Source of the DNA: Paludibacter jiangxiensis
GTDB lineage: Bacteria; Bacteroidota; Bacteroidia; Bacteroidales; Paludibacteraceae
Direction of reading: 5' to 3'
DNA: 64,000 nucleotides
Assembly: GCA_945870155.1 (NCBI GenBank)
Contig: CAMBSB010000002.1
Location: 1 to 64,000, forward strand
Shown here: one piece after another, positions 40,813-52,003 of the stretch
Position numbering within the stretch: position 1 is the first letter of the stretch
Layout: every line of letters starts with the position of its first letter
The notes under the pieces: model-generated
What the model saw: the letters and a program-made list of their open reading frames with translations, nothing else
What the model was told of the DNA's origin: nothing
The model's database searches: none
Translations under genes and position numbers: made by a program

Positions 40813-42465
40813 TTATTCAGTTTTATCAGGAACAATGACCCATTGCCCACCTTTTGTAGATCCTGAACGTTGAATTTTACCTTCCAATTTTAGTTTATTT
40901 AATTGATATTCAATTACTCCACGACTTTTGTTTGTAAGCTTTTCAATTTCAGACGCTGTTATACTTGGATTTTGTTCAATAATTTTTAACATCTTTTCTT
41001 CCAGCATTTCTTCCATGTTTTCTTCCAGCATTTCTTCCATCATCTTTAATTTTGACGTACCTGAAACAACCTTCCACTGCCCACCTTTATCAGGCCCTAC
41101 ATGTATTAATTTATTTTCATTTTGCAGCCTATTTATCTGTTTTTCAATAGCTCTGGTAGAAATTCCAATAATCTCAGCAAGCTCTGAAATCGTAATAAAA
41201 TTATTTATTTCAATCAGTTTTAGTATTTTCTCCGAACTTTTCTCCGAACTTTTCTCCGAACCTTTCTCCGAACTTTTTTGTACAGTTTCTTCGGTTGGTT
41301 TTGTTGTTTCGTCCTCCACCACTACCGGTCGTTTAAAAATAATGGTAAACAATCCTTCTTTTTGGTAAATGGGAGCGGGCAAATGGTTGGTGAGCATCAT
41401 TTCTTCCATACGAAGAATGCCTGAACCTACTTTTTCGACCAAATGCATTCGTTGAAAAAGACTAAATATCAATGGATTGCGCGATACGCTTTTGTGTCCA
41501 AATTCTTTGCCAACCGAAGCCAGCAAGCCGCCCGGATTCGAAATTTCTACTCGGTCGTCGAACAACTCAATGGTGGTTACAGCACCTTTTTCATAATAAT
41601 CGCGATGTGAAAGTGCATTGACAATGGCTTCTTTAAATACGGTTTCGGGTATTTCCCACACTTCTTTTCGCGGACCACCACCTTGACCTTCAATGTCGTA
41701 GCCTACATTCAGTTTTCCGCGTAACCATTCTCGGGCATTGGTGTATTGCACAAACAATGGACCCGTATATGTTTTGTCATCCGAAATATAGCGCTTGTTC
41801 ACACCTCTAAATGCCACACAGCGGGTAATAGCCTGTTCGTAAAATTGTTCGGGTTGCGAGCAAAAAAACAAAACTCCACCACGTTTAAACTGTCCGTCGG
41901 ATGTAAATAATTGAAGGTTTTTACGAATTTGGCTATCGGTAACAGCGGGCGAAAAACCGGCTTCGACCCTGAAATTAATAAAATTATCACGGTCGATTTG
42001 CGAGTCAACATCAAAGTCTCTACAGGTAGCTTCGTCAAAATAGAGCTTTTCGGATTCCTGAAAGAAATCACGCATCTGCTCTGCGGTTTTGAGTTTCTGA
42101 CTGTTTGGTCCAACCCGCACATAAATTGAACCGGAACAGACATAAGGTTTATTTATCCCTGTAGGGACTTCAATCACTGCAATGTCAAATCCATCCACAT
42201 TAACCACTTCGAATGAGCAATTTAATTGGGGAGAAATTTCAGATATTGAATTTTGTATGGCAGAGCGTTTGGCATTATCAATACTTACACCTTTCAGGTT
42301 GTTGTTATCGTCAACACCTATCAGCAATATGCCTCCTGTAGCATTGGCAAATGCACATACTTCTTCGCTCAGTTCCTTTACTTTAGAAGGAACCGATACC
42401 TTGAATTCCGCATTGTAGCCTTCGCCCGAAGCAACTAACAGTTTTATGTCATCGGCTGTTACCAT
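40813..42465 (-). CDS. AlbA_2 / HATPase_c_4 protein with tandem C-terminal winged-helix modules
   Basis: AEFKVSVPSKVKELSEEVCAFANATGGILLIGVDDNN; FKEAIVNALSHRDY; two wHTH modules ending GGQWKVVSG and GGQWVIVPDKTE. Confidence 0.85.
   Translation of the reverse strand: MVTADDIKLLVASGEGYNAEFKVSVPSKVKELSEEVCAFANATGGILLIGVDDNNNLKGVSIDNAKRSAIQNSISEISPQLNCSFEVVNVDGFDIAVIEVPTGINKPYVCSGSIYVRVGPNSQKLKTAEQMRDFFQESEKLYFDEATCRDFDVDSQIDRDNFINFRVEAGFSPAVTDSQIRKNLQLFTSDGQFKRGGVLFFCSQPEQFYEQAITRCVAFRGVNKRYISDDKTYTGPLFVQYTNAREWLRGKLNVGYDIEGQGGGPRKEVWEIPETVFKEAIVNALSHRDYYEKGAVTTIELFDDRVEISNPGGLLASVGKEFGHKSVSRNPLIFSLFQRMHLVEKVGSGILRMEEMMLTNHLPAPIYQKEGLFTIIFKRPVVVEDETTKPTEETVQKSSEKGSEKSSEKSSEKILKLIEINNFITISELAEIIGISTRAIEKQINRLQNENKLIHVGPDKGGQWKVVSGTSKLKMMEEMLEENMEEMLEEKMLKIIEQNPSITASEIEKLTNKSRGVIEYQLNKLKLEGKIQRSGSTKGGQWVIVPDKTE
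40994..41041 (-). repeat. 2 x 24-bp tandem repeat
   Basis: TTTTCTTCCAGCATTTCTTCCATG/C twice. Confidence 0.9.
41226..41273 (-). repeat. 4 x 12-bp tandem repeat
   Basis: TTTTCTCCGAAC x4 (one mismatch). Confidence 0.9.
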
Positions 42466-42482
42466 TTTTTTTCTGCTTTTTT

Positions 42483-43715
42483 TTATTTCACCTCCAATTT
42501 TCCACTTATCAACCGTGGCAACAAACGGTCACGGATTTGACGAAGTTGGGTGTTTTGCTGCTGAAGTGTTTCCTTTTGATCTATTATTGGCTCAACAATT
42601 TTATTGAATTTTAATATTAAACTATCAGTTGGCTTAAATAGAGAGAAACCTGTCATTAGATTTGCATTGGCTTGCGGTTGTGCAGCTCCACTTGCAACTG
42701 CTTGAATGAACTCTTTATAGTTATCAGACTCTGCAATTATTCCAATATAGTAGCTCATATTTGAATCTATTGATTTAAGTCTGACTAAGTAAGAAGCAAA
42801 AACTGATTTGGGGTGATATTTATTAATTCGTTTAGCATAGCCAACAGTTGCACCAGTTCGGGCTACAACAATATCTCCATTATTTAATAAGTATTTATCT
42901 TCATCTTTTTCAGAAATAGCACAATGTGGTACATCATCCCAATTAATATCTCCATTTGCAACATCTGTAATACGCAATAACTTTGGTCCAATATTTTCAT
43001 TTGTTGCACTTGCAGTAAAACCATATTGAGTTCTTACTAATTCACTTAATTTTTTCACTTCCCATCCTTTCGGCATCCCCTTCACAAACTTCGCCTCTTT
43101 ATGCCCAGGAAACCGCATGCGCACAAACCATTCTTTGTAAAGCTCACGGGCAGTTTCTTCCAATAATTTAATCCGTTGATTATTGACTTCAATTAAGTCG
43201 TCGTAAGCGGAAAGTATGGAGGCTATGCGGTGTTGAAGTTTGATATCTGTCTCTGGTAAACTAATTTTACGTAAGTCTTTTATTGGAAGCTGTGGTTGTG
43301 CTGTGCCACTTGAAAATAATTGAATTTGCTCTTGAATGTAATTTGATTTAATTAGGTAGTACAAGAAGATATTATTGTATTCATCTTTATCAGGTCTTAG
43401 AATAACCATACCTGAGTTTATTCGAATATGATCGTAATTGATTGCATCAACAAATACTGCAATATTGCCTACTGTTCCTCTTGTAGTTAAAACTAAATCG
43501 CCTCTTTTAAGTTTTCCTTTTCTGAGTTTCTCATCTTTGGGTTTTGAAATGAAACTACATTTTGAGAAATCAAATCCTTCTTTAGTTACGTTTCCTGTAT
43601 TTAGAAACAAACAATATCCTGATTCAAAGAATTCTGATTGATTCGGGTAATTTATACCTCTGTCACCATCAATTATCTGAATTGAAGTTTTATAAATTCT
43701 TTTTGTTCCTATCAT
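42483..43715 (-). CDS. hsdS: Type I restriction specificity subunit S
   Basis: Two target-recognition halves with conserved repeats (LQHRIASILSAYDDLIEVNNQRIKLLEE; QIRDRLLPRLISGKLEV). Confidence 0.93.
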   Translation of the reverse strand: MIGTKRIYKTSIQIIDGDRGINYPNQSEFFESGYCLFLNTGNVTKEGFDFSKCSFISKPKDEKLRKGKLKRGDLVLTTRGTVGNIAVFVDAINYDHIRINSGMVILRPDKDEYNNIFLYYLIKSNYIQEQIQLFSSGTAQPQLPIKDLRKISLPETDIKLQHRIASILSAYDDLIEVNNQRIKLLEETARELYKEWFVRMRFPGHKEAKFVKGMPKGWEVKKLSELVRTQYGFTASATNENIGPKLLRITDVANGDINWDDVPHCAISEKDEDKYLLNNGDIVVARTGATVGYAKRINKYHPKSVFASYLVRLKSIDSNMSYYIGIIAESDNYKEFIQAVASGAAQPQANANLMTGFSLFKPTDSLILKFNKIVEPIIDQKETLQQQNTQLRQIRDRLLPRLISGKLEVK

Positions 43716-43716
43716 C

Positions 43717-45537
43717 TCAAAATAACGATTTAATGTTATTCTCGATAACGGCTCCTATAGAAATAGACGTTTTATGAAGATCAAAAAGTTTCTCATGTCT
43801 CTCTTTCATTTCCGTCAAAAACTCTTCTTCTGTCAATCCATCTTCTTCAATTACCACACCCACATAGCGTCCGGGGTTCATGCTCCAGTCCTGTTCTTCA
43901 ATTTCGGCAAGGGTGGCCGCTTTACACAGTCCGGTTACATCTTCGTACACGCCTGCAGGGAAACGCTCGTTAAGCCATGCTATTTGCGCTTCGAAATAGT
44001 GTTGTTTTGCCAGCAGTGCTTTGTACGCATTTTCGGCTTCTTCCACCTGTTTTTCCCAGCGTTTCAGCTCTTTATCCAGTTCGGGTTTTTCGGCTTTCAG
44101 TTTCTCCAACACCTTTTGTTGGTCAAACGCCTGATTGGAAAAGTCAATGGCTTGTGCTTCGTATTTTGCCAAAAGTGCAGTCAATCGGTCGGTTTCGCCA
44201 CGGTACAGGCGTACAATGGTGGCCATGTTTTGAATTTGTTCTTCGGTAAATTCGCGGTGCGCACGGTCTATCTGTCGAAATATGTTTCGGGCATCGATAA
44301 ACAACACTTTTGGTTCGGTACCGGCTTTGCTTTTGTCGAAAAACCACAAAGTGGCAGGCAAGGTAACGGTATAAAACATGTTTTTAGGCAAGGTAAGCAT
44401 ACAGTCAATTACTCCACTTCGTACCAGATTTTGGCGAATATCGGCTTCGCTGTTGCGGGCATCACTGGCAGAATTAGCCATAACCAAAGCAGCCTTTCCG
44501 GTAGATTTCAACGAAGTAGCAAACAGGTTTATCCACAGGTAATTGGCATTGGGTACCGTGTTGGGATTGTCTTTTTTCTTACCCGTGTTTTTGGTTTTGT
44601 TCTGCGGTATGCCGTATTCGTTGAATCGCTTTTGGTCTTTTACCTTATCCAGATTTACTTCATCTACGTTGAAAGGCGGATTAGCCATTACATAATCGAA
44701 ATTGCCATAACTATTGTATGGGTCATCATAATAACTATTGGCAGGTTTTATCTCACCACGCAAGCCATTTACGGCAATGTTCATACGTGCCAGTTTTACG
44801 GTTTCCGGTGTGCGTTCTGCTCCATAAACCATCAAATCTTTGGTGTCGTTGTCGTGTAATTCTTCCCGTCGTCTGTCCACAAAATATGAACTTTGCACAA
44901 ACATACCACCACTACCACAAGCCGGGTCGAAAATAGTTCCCTGATAAGGCTCAATAATTTCAACCATCAGTTTTACCACGCTGGTAGGCGTAAAGAATTC
45001 CCCACCACCCTGACCTTCGGCCAGTGCAAACTCACTCAGGAAGTATTCATAAACTTTCCCAAACACATCACCTGTGGCATCTTCGGGTATATCGGCAAAA
45101 ATTTTCAGTAGCGATTTTGGCAATGTGCGGTCATCGTCCGAATAAAGTTTGAAATACTCATCCTTTGGTAAACTGTCGGCCAGTTCCGGTTTGTATTTCT
45201 CAATCTCTTCCATGGCGTGTTTTATCGCTTTAGCAATATCCTGTTCTTCGGGCAATGCCAGCAGGTGTTCGTAGCGAGCCTTTTCAGGTAGATAAAATCC
45301 ACATTTGGCAATGGCAATTTCGGTTTCCGTTTGTTGCATGCGACCATCTTTCTGAGCTTTTAATTCGGCTTTTATTTCGGGCACTATGCGATTGAAACGC
45401 AAGGACGCAAAACGTAAAAAAATTAATCCCAAAATAGGTGTTGCATACTCACTGGCTTTCAGCCCACTATCCACTCTTAACTTATCAGCAGCTTGCCAAA
45501 GTTTATTTTCTAAATCCTTTAATTGTTCGGAAGTCAT
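43717..45537 (-). CDS. hsdM: Type I restriction methyltransferase subunit M
   Basis: GQGGGEFFTPTSVVKLMVEII, DPACGSGGMF, MANPPFN. Confidence 0.96.
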   Translation of the reverse strand: MTSEQLKDLENKLWQAADKLRVDSGLKASEYATPILGLIFLRFASLRFNRIVPEIKAELKAQKDGRMQQTETEIAIAKCGFYLPEKARYEHLLALPEEQDIAKAIKHAMEEIEKYKPELADSLPKDEYFKLYSDDDRTLPKSLLKIFADIPEDATGDVFGKVYEYFLSEFALAEGQGGGEFFTPTSVVKLMVEIIEPYQGTIFDPACGSGGMFVQSSYFVDRRREELHDNDTKDLMVYGAERTPETVKLARMNIAVNGLRGEIKPANSYYDDPYNSYGNFDYVMANPPFNVDEVNLDKVKDQKRFNEYGIPQNKTKNTGKKKDNPNTVPNANYLWINLFATSLKSTGKAALVMANSASDARNSEADIRQNLVRSGVIDCMLTLPKNMFYTVTLPATLWFFDKSKAGTEPKVLFIDARNIFRQIDRAHREFTEEQIQNMATIVRLYRGETDRLTALLAKYEAQAIDFSNQAFDQQKVLEKLKAEKPELDKELKRWEKQVEEAENAYKALLAKQHYFEAQIAWLNERFPAGVYEDVTGLCKAATLAEIEEQDWSMNPGRYVGVVIEEDGLTEEEFLTEMKERHEKLFDLHKTSISIGAVIENNIKSLF

Positions 45538-45551
45538 TCTATTTTTATTTT

Positions 45552-45815
45552 TTATTTTTTAGCTATTATATCTACAAATTTCTTAATCTCTTTCACCATT
45601 TTGGTGATAATTCTATTCCGGTATTCAGGTTGAATAAGGTTGAATAAGGTGAATGTGCCATTATGCATGAAGTTGGAAAAGTATACACCTTCATCATCTG
45701 TGAGTTCAAAATGCTTCCAAAAAATTGACGCTTCACTTATTTGATAATCTTCTTTTCCAGAACAAAATTCCAAGATTTTCATCTTATTGTTAGCAATATC
45801 CAGTGTTGGTAACAT
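45552..45815 (-). CDS. Small protein of unknown function upstream of hsdM
   Basis: 87-aa ORF; contains GGTTGAATAA direct repeat. Confidence 0.5.
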   Translation of the reverse strand: MLPTLDIANNKMKILEFCSGKEDYQISEASIFWKHFELTDDEGVYFSNFMHNGTFTLFNLIQPEYRNRIITKMVKEIKKFVDIIAKK

Positions 45816-46189
45816 ATAATTGCGTATTTATTGGTGGCTATTAATTAGATAATTTTTTCAAACCCCAAAACTACAAAAAAACTTTCACATTTCATTTAAT
45901 TTATCAAATTTATTTTAAGTTTTAAAATAGTATCTTCTTGAGTTTGACCTGTTGTTAAATAAATTATTAAAAAAACACTATTCAACAAAAAAATTCAATG
46001 CATAATAAATGAACAGAAATTATGATTGAAATTTATCAAAGACATTATTTAATAAGAAAAACATGTGTAAAATAAAAAACTTTAGAACAAAATCATATTC
46101 TTATATAGTAAGTTGCAATCTAGCAGTTTTATTTAATTATCAAATTTCAAGAGCCTTAACATGCATTAAATAAGGCAATTATTAAGAAC

Positions 46190-46228
46190 AAAAAACCCCG
46201 AAAGCCATTTTGACCTTCGGGGTTTTTT
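46190..46228. terminator. Strong terminator
   Basis: AAAAAACCCCGAA...TTCGGGGTTTTTT, 13-bp stem. Confidence 0.9.
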
Positions 46229-46248
46229 AATTAATTTATTCTGACTAA

Positions 46249-47091
46249 TTAATACATAATTTTTTGAGTCATGTTATTAACACGTACTACATACATTCCT
46301 CTTGTTAAGTTGTTTAATCCAACTTTACCATTTTCAATTACTGACGTTTGAATTTTACTACCTAATGCAGAATAAATTTCAACAGTAGAACCATTAGCTA
46401 CATTATTAAGCAATAAGTTTTTACCTGATACAACAGCGGTGAATTGATTAACGCTTGGATTGTTAAAACCTGTACTACTATCTAACCCAAAGTATACTTC
46501 ATCCCATAATACTGAGGCTGCGGTATAAACTCTTAATTGAAATGACAATTGAGTAGCACCTACAATCGGATTAAAAGAATAACTATATGTTTCCCATACA
46601 CCACTTCTATTATCAATTAAATATCCATTACTTCCGTTACCGGGTACTGATGGTGTTGCATTTCCTCCAGGTCCTTTTAATCCTAATGAGTCCGCTAATG
46701 ACATAGCTGGATATACTGCAGTTGTAGCTCCTATTGGGCTTGTCATCCAATTAGTCCAGATTCTAGCATCTGTTCCATCGCCAGCAATAGCTTTATATTT
46801 AAATGATACTTTATATTTCTTTGAAACATCAAAACCTCCAGCTGGTGCAGGTACATTTTGAGTTATCCAGTAAGTAGCTGTAGCAGCAACCAGTAAAGAG
46901 CTACCCGTACCTGAAGGAGTAAGTGTACTTTGTGTTAAGGTAGCTGTTGTTTTTTCAAAAGTCCAACCTGTTGGAACACCACCAGACCAAGTTTCAAAAC
47001 CTGGATTTACTAATAGATTCGTTTGCGCATTTACAAAAGCAACACAAACAACTAAAGATAATAATAGAGTAATTTTTCTCATTTTGTTCAA
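46249..47091 (-). CDS. Secreted protein with CBM-like domain and T9SS type A C-terminal sorting domain
   Basis: Signal peptide, NLLVNPGFETWSGGVPTGW; C-terminal NGSTVEIYSALGSKIQTSVIENGKVGLNNLTRGMYVVRV. Confidence 0.8.
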   Translation of the reverse strand: MNKMRKITLLLSLVVCVAFVNAQTNLLVNPGFETWSGGVPTGWTFEKTTATLTQSTLTPSGTGSSLLVAATATYWITQNVPAPAGGFDVSKKYKVSFKYKAIAGDGTDARIWTNWMTSPIGATTAVYPAMSLADSLGLKGPGGNATPSVPGNGSNGYLIDNRSGVWETYSYSFNPIVGATQLSFQLRVYTAASVLWDEVYFGLDSSTGFNNPSVNQFTAVVSGKNLLLNNVANGSTVEIYSALGSKIQTSVIENGKVGLNNLTRGMYVVRVNNMTQKIMY

Positions 47092-47343
47092 TTTTTAAAT
47101 GAATAATTATATTTGTTTTATTGAACAAAGATAATGCATATTTATTACAAAAACAATACATTTAATTTGAATATTTTATTCAATTAGCTATTCTAACAAA
47201 AAATCTACCAACTCATTATTATTGAAACAATTACAATATCCAAAATTCAGCTATTGTATTTAGATTGTTGAAAACTTATGTTATATAATCTCAACATAGC
47301 AGAAAATAATCGTATCTTTGCGCTAATTTTAAAATTGTAATGG

Positions 47344-48996
47344 ATGTTAGATTCTCTTGAACCCGAATATATCTTTGAAACAAGTTGGGAAGTTTGCAAT
47401 ATGGTTGGTGGTATTTACACCGTTTTGTCAACCCGTGCTGCTACCCTGCAAGAACAATATAAAGACAAACTTATTTTTATTGGTCCGGATGTATGGAAAG
47501 ACCGTCATAACCCTTATTTTGTTGAAGATACTAAATCTTTTGAAGATTGGAAAAACTACACTCAACACGAATATCATTTAAGAATAAGAGTTGGACGTTG
47601 GACAATTCCAGGTAATCCTTTGGCAGTTTTGGTTGATTTCATGCCGCTAATGAATCGAAAAAACGAGATATATGCTCATGTTTGGGATCAGGTTGAGGTT
47701 AATTCAATGCCTGCTTATGGCGATTATGATGAGTCATCTATGTTTGGCTATGCCACCGGAATGATAATGGAAAGTTACTATCGCTACTTCAAACTACAAG
47801 CTAACCAGCAAGTTATAGCGCATTTCAATGAATGGATGACAACTTTTGGGGCATTTTACATACAGGAGAATTTACCTGCTGTGGCAACCGTTTTCACAAC
47901 TCATGCCACTTCTATAGGACGATCTATAGCCGGGAATCATAAACCATTATACGATTATTTGCAAGAATATAACGGAGATCAAATGGCTTATGAGCTCAAC
48001 ATGGTATCCAAACATTCAACCGAAAAAAAAGCGGCTCAACTAGTTGATTGTTTTACAACAGTAAGTGAAATTACAGGTGTGGAATGCGAACAATTACTGG
48101 AACGTAAACCTGATATAATTACACCTAATGGTTTCGAAGATGATTTTGTGCCAAAAGGAAAAAATTTTACTACTCAAAGAAAAGACGCACGAAATTCATT
48201 GCGCCATGTGGCCGAAACTTTGCTTGGTTACGAACTGAACGAGAATGCTTTATTTATCAGCACAGCAGGACGTTACGAATATAAAAATAAAGGTATTGAT
48301 ACTTTTATCGAATCGTTAAAACTATTGTACGATTTTAATGATATGACCAGACAGGTTGTGGCTTTTATTATGGTTCCGGCTTGGGTACAAACGCATAGAC
48401 CCGACTTAGCCAATAGTCTAAAAAATCCTGACTCTAAACTTTATTCATACAATAGAATAACAACCCACGAATTACATGATTATTATAACGACAATGTAAT
48501 GAGTGCTTTACATTGGTTTCATATCAGAAATCAGATTAACGAAAGAGTTAAAGTAATTTTTGTTCCTTCTTATTTGAATGGAGCTGATGGGATTTTCAAT
48601 AAAAGTTATTATGAACTTCTTATAGGTATGGACTTAACCGTATTTCCATCATATTATGAACCATGGGGTTATACACCGCTCGAAAGTGTAGCATTTTCAG
48701 TACCAACCATTACAACAGATTTAGCAGGCTTTGGGCAATGGGTATCAAAACTGCCTCAAGACTTAAAAAATGGAGTTGGTGTAATACATCGTTCCGATTA
48801 TAATGGTCATGAAGTTGCTCAAAATATTGCTAAAATGATATGTGAATTTTCACTTTGTACTGAAAATGAAGTGAAAAACATACGAAAAAAAGCATCAATT
48901 ATTGCTGAAAAAGCACTTTGGAAACATTTTATCACCTTCTATCATCAAGCTTATCATCAGGCTTTAAAGGCTAAAAATGAAAGAATCACACTTTAA
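47344..48996 (+). CDS. Glycogen(starch) synthase, GT3-like
   Basis: EYIFETSWEVCNMVGGIYTVLSTRA; FPSYYEPWGYTPLESVAFSVPTITTDLAGFG. Confidence 0.88.
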   Translation: MLDSLEPEYIFETSWEVCNMVGGIYTVLSTRAATLQEQYKDKLIFIGPDVWKDRHNPYFVEDTKSFEDWKNYTQHEYHLRIRVGRWTIPGNPLAVLVDFMPLMNRKNEIYAHVWDQVEVNSMPAYGDYDESSMFGYATGMIMESYYRYFKLQANQQVIAHFNEWMTTFGAFYIQENLPAVATVFTTHATSIGRSIAGNHKPLYDYLQEYNGDQMAYELNMVSKHSTEKKAAQLVDCFTTVSEITGVECEQLLERKPDIITPNGFEDDFVPKGKNFTTQRKDARNSLRHVAETLLGYELNENALFISTAGRYEYKNKGIDTFIESLKLLYDFNDMTRQVVAFIMVPAWVQTHRPDLANSLKNPDSKLYSYNRITTHELHDYYNDNVMSALHWFHIRNQINERVKVIFVPSYLNGADGIFNKSYYELLIGMDLTVFPSYYEPWGYTPLESVAFSVPTITTDLAGFGQWVSKLPQDLKNGVGVIHRSDYNGHEVAQNIAKMICEFSLCTENEVKNIRKKASIIAEKALWKHFITFYHQAYHQALKAKNERITL

Positions 48997-49268
48997 TTAA
49001 AGTCTAAGTATCATTTTGTATGTATTTAAACTCAAACACTTGCAAATCGCAAACGTTTGTTATTTTAAATGATGTTTTTCAACATCATCTATTCGATATG
49101 TAGTTCAATTGTATTATTTTTGCACTTTAAAAGATTCTTTTAATATTAAAGTTTTAGTATCCAACATAATATATTAGTTTTTGTAGATTAAAATTCAATA
49201 ACAGATCAAACATTGTCTGTCTAATTTTTTTTAATCTATTATTTTACTTATTAAAAAGACATAAGCAA

Positions 49269-51833
49269 ATGAGAATTAAAGTTAACAATGTAAATGAACC
49301 TATCTGGAAAGAAGTAAATGTTAAAACCAATTTACCGGAAAGTTTAAAAAAATTGGAGGAAATCGCTCAAAATCTTTGGTGGGTTTGGAATAGCGAAGCA
49401 AAAAATTTATTCAGAAAAATCGATGCTGAAGCTTGGATTGAAGCACATTCTAATCCTATTCACCTATTGAATTTACTAAGTTATGAAAAGCTCGTTTCAT
49501 TAGGAAATGATGCTGTATTCGTAAAAAAACTTGATGCAATATACGATAATTTCAAATCGTATATGAGCGTACCCTATAATACTCAAAAACCTTCTGTAGC
49601 CTATTTCAGTATGGAATATGGATTAACTGAAGTTTTGAAAATTTATTCTGGTGGTTTAGGAGTTTTAGCTGGTGATTATTTAAAGGAAGCAAGCGATTGC
49701 GCTGTTAATCTTACTGCTATAGGTTTTCTTTATCGTTACGGTTATTTTACCCAGTCTTTATCTGTTGATGGACAACAAGTTCCACTTTACGAAGCTCAAA
49801 ACTTCAATAATTTACCAATAAAACAGGTTAAAGATTCAAATGAACAACCATTAATAATTGAAGTTCCTTTTCCTGATCGAATTATTTATGCTTATTTGTG
49901 GAAAGTTTCAGTGGGTCGAATTTCATTATATCTACTTGATACTGATAACGATATGAACAGTGAATTTGATCGTCCGATTACACATCAACTATATGGTGGT
50001 GATTGGGAAAATCGAATGAAGCAAGAATTCTTATTGGGTATTGGTGGTATTTTAGCTTTGAAAAAATTAGGCATCGAAAAGCAAGTTTATCATTGCAACG
50101 AAGGACATGCAGCCTTAATTAATGCACAAAGATTAGCCGATTTAATTGCCGAAAAAGGTTTAACTTTCAATCAAGCTTTGGAAGTTGTACGTGCAAGTTC
50201 GCTTTACACCGTACACACACCTGTTCCTGCAGGACATGATAGCTTTACAGAAGAACTTTTCGGAAAATATATGAGCGATTTTCCTGCAAAACTACAACTT
50301 TCGTGGGACGATTTCATTGATATTGGTCGTGAACGTCCGGGCGATAAAGACGAAAAATTCAGCATGAGTACTTTTGCTTGTAATACTTGTCAGGAAGTTA
50401 ATGGTGTGAGCTGGTTACACGGTAAAGTTTCGCAAGAAATGTTCAATCCTATTTGGAGAGGTTATTTCCCTGAAGAACTACATGTTAGCTATGTTACTAA
50501 TGGTGTTCATCTACCTACATGGACAGCTTCGGAATGGAAAGCTGTGTACGAAAAATACTTCACCAAAGATTTTTATGCCGATCAATCGAACATGAAAATT
50601 TGGCAAAAAGTGTATGATATTCCTGATAAAGAAATTTGGGATACGCGTATGCACATGAAAAATCGTTTGGTAGAATTTATCAGAGATCAATTCCGCGAAA
50701 ATTGGTTGAAAAATCAAGGTGATCCATCACGCATAGTATCAATTTTGGAATCAATCAACCCAAATGCATTGATTATAGGTTTTGGACGTCGTTTTGCAAC
50801 CTACAAACGTGCGCATTTACTATTTACCGATTTAGAACGCCTGGAACGAATAGTGAATGATCCTGCACGTCCCGTACAGTTTTTGTTTACAGGAAAAGCG
50901 CACCCTGCCGATGGTGGTGGACAAGGATTAATTAAACGTATTGTTGAAATTTCAAGAATGCCTCAATTTATCGGAAAAGTAATTTTCCTTGAGAACTACG
51001 ATATGCGTTTAGCCAAGAGATTGGTTTCGGGTGTTGATATTTGGTTAAACACACCAACCCGACCACTCGAAGCCTCAGGTACTTCAGGTGAAAAAGCACA
51101 AATGAATGGTGTCCTTAACTTCTCTGTATTAGATGGTTGGTGGCTCGAAGGTTATGTAAAAGGTGGCGGTTGGGCATTAACTGAAAAACGTACCTACGAA
51201 AATCAGGAACATCAGGATCAATTAGATGCTGCAACTATTTACAGTATGCTCGAAAATGAGATTGTTCCTTTGTATTTTGCAAAAAACACCAAAGGATATT
51301 CTCCTGAGTGGGTTCAATTTATTAAAAACTCAATAGCGAAAATCACTCCAAGGTACACTACCAAAAGAATGATAGATGACTATATTGAAAAATTCTATAC
51401 AAAGCTTGCTACACGTTCTGCTCTTTTAAAAGATAATAATTATGCAAAGGCCAAAGACATTGTAGCCTGGAAAGAAAAAATATCACAGGCTTGGAACGAA
51501 ATACAAGTGGTAAGTGTGGATATCCCTGAAAAATTACTTCTCAACCCCCAAGTTGGCGAAGATTATAATTTGAATGTGGTACTTGATGTGAATGGATTGA
51601 ATGAAAAAGGCATTGGTATAGAACTGGTTATAACTAAATATGGTAAAAACAACAAAGAATTATTGAGCGATGTTGAAGAACTTAAATTAGTAAAAACTGA
51701 AGGTTCAAAACTCTTTTTCAATATTGATTATCAAATGAATAATGCCGGAACCTTTAAATATAGTTTTCGTATGTTCCCTAAAAACGAAGATCTACCACAT
51801 CGACAAGATTTCTGCTTTGTGCGTTGGATTTAG
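49269..51833 (+). CDS. glgP: Alpha-glucan phosphorylase
   Basis: [78 protein letters not shown]. Confidence 0.93.
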   Translation: MRIKVNNVNEPIWKEVNVKTNLPESLKKLEEIAQNLWWVWNSEAKNLFRKIDAEAWIEAHSNPIHLLNLLSYEKLVSLGNDAVFVKKLDAIYDNFKSYMSVPYNTQKPSVAYFSMEYGLTEVLKIYSGGLGVLAGDYLKEASDCAVNLTAIGFLYRYGYFTQSLSVDGQQVPLYEAQNFNNLPIKQVKDSNEQPLIIEVPFPDRIIYAYLWKVSVGRISLYLLDTDNDMNSEFDRPITHQLYGGDWENRMKQEFLLGIGGILALKKLGIEKQVYHCNEGHAALINAQRLADLIAEKGLTFNQALEVVRASSLYTVHTPVPAGHDSFTEELFGKYMSDFPAKLQLSWDDFIDIGRERPGDKDEKFSMSTFACNTCQEVNGVSWLHGKVSQEMFNPIWRGYFPEELHVSYVTNGVHLPTWTASEWKAVYEKYFTKDFYADQSNMKIWQKVYDIPDKEIWDTRMHMKNRLVEFIRDQFRENWLKNQGDPSRIVSILESINPNALIIGFGRRFATYKRAHLLFTDLERLERIVNDPARPVQFLFTGKAHPADGGGQGLIKRIVEISRMPQFIGKVIFLENYDMRLAKRLVSGVDIWLNTPTRPLEASGTSGEKAQMNGVLNFSVLDGWWLEGYVKGGGWALTEKRTYENQEHQDQLDAATIYSMLENEIVPLYFAKNTKGYSPEWVQFIKNSIAKITPRYTTKRMIDDYIEKFYTKLATRSALLKDNNYAKAKDIVAWKEKISQAWNEIQVVSVDIPEKLLLNPQVGEDYNLNVVLDVNGLNEKGIGIELVITKYGKNNKELLSDVEELKLVKTEGSKLFFNIDYQMNNAGTFKYSFRMFPKNEDLPHRQDFCFVRWI

Positions 51834-51901
51834 AAAGAAAAAAAAGAGACTGAAAAAAAATCAGTCTCTTTTTTTATATTTTACAAATTAAAATCTGAAA
51901 A

Positions 51902-52003
51902 ACAAATTATCTTGGTTCTTGAATCTTTTGTCTTTTTTCTTTGATCTTTGTTCTTTGTTCTTGAATCTTGGTTCTTTGTTCTTTGCTCTTTGCTCTTATT
52001 CTA
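51902..52003. repeat. Simple 'keyword' repeat in intergenic gap
   Basis: Repeated TCTTTGTTCTT / GTTCTTGAATCTTGGTTC words. Confidence 0.8.

Noticed and set aside
41226-41273. Phase-variable simple repeat (on/off)
   Set aside because: 12-bp unit keeps the reading frame, so copy-number change would alter length, not switch the gene off.
43774-44859. 361-aa plus-strand ORF
   Set aside because: Antisense to the clearly conserved hsdM; translation is Phe/Arg-rich without family features.
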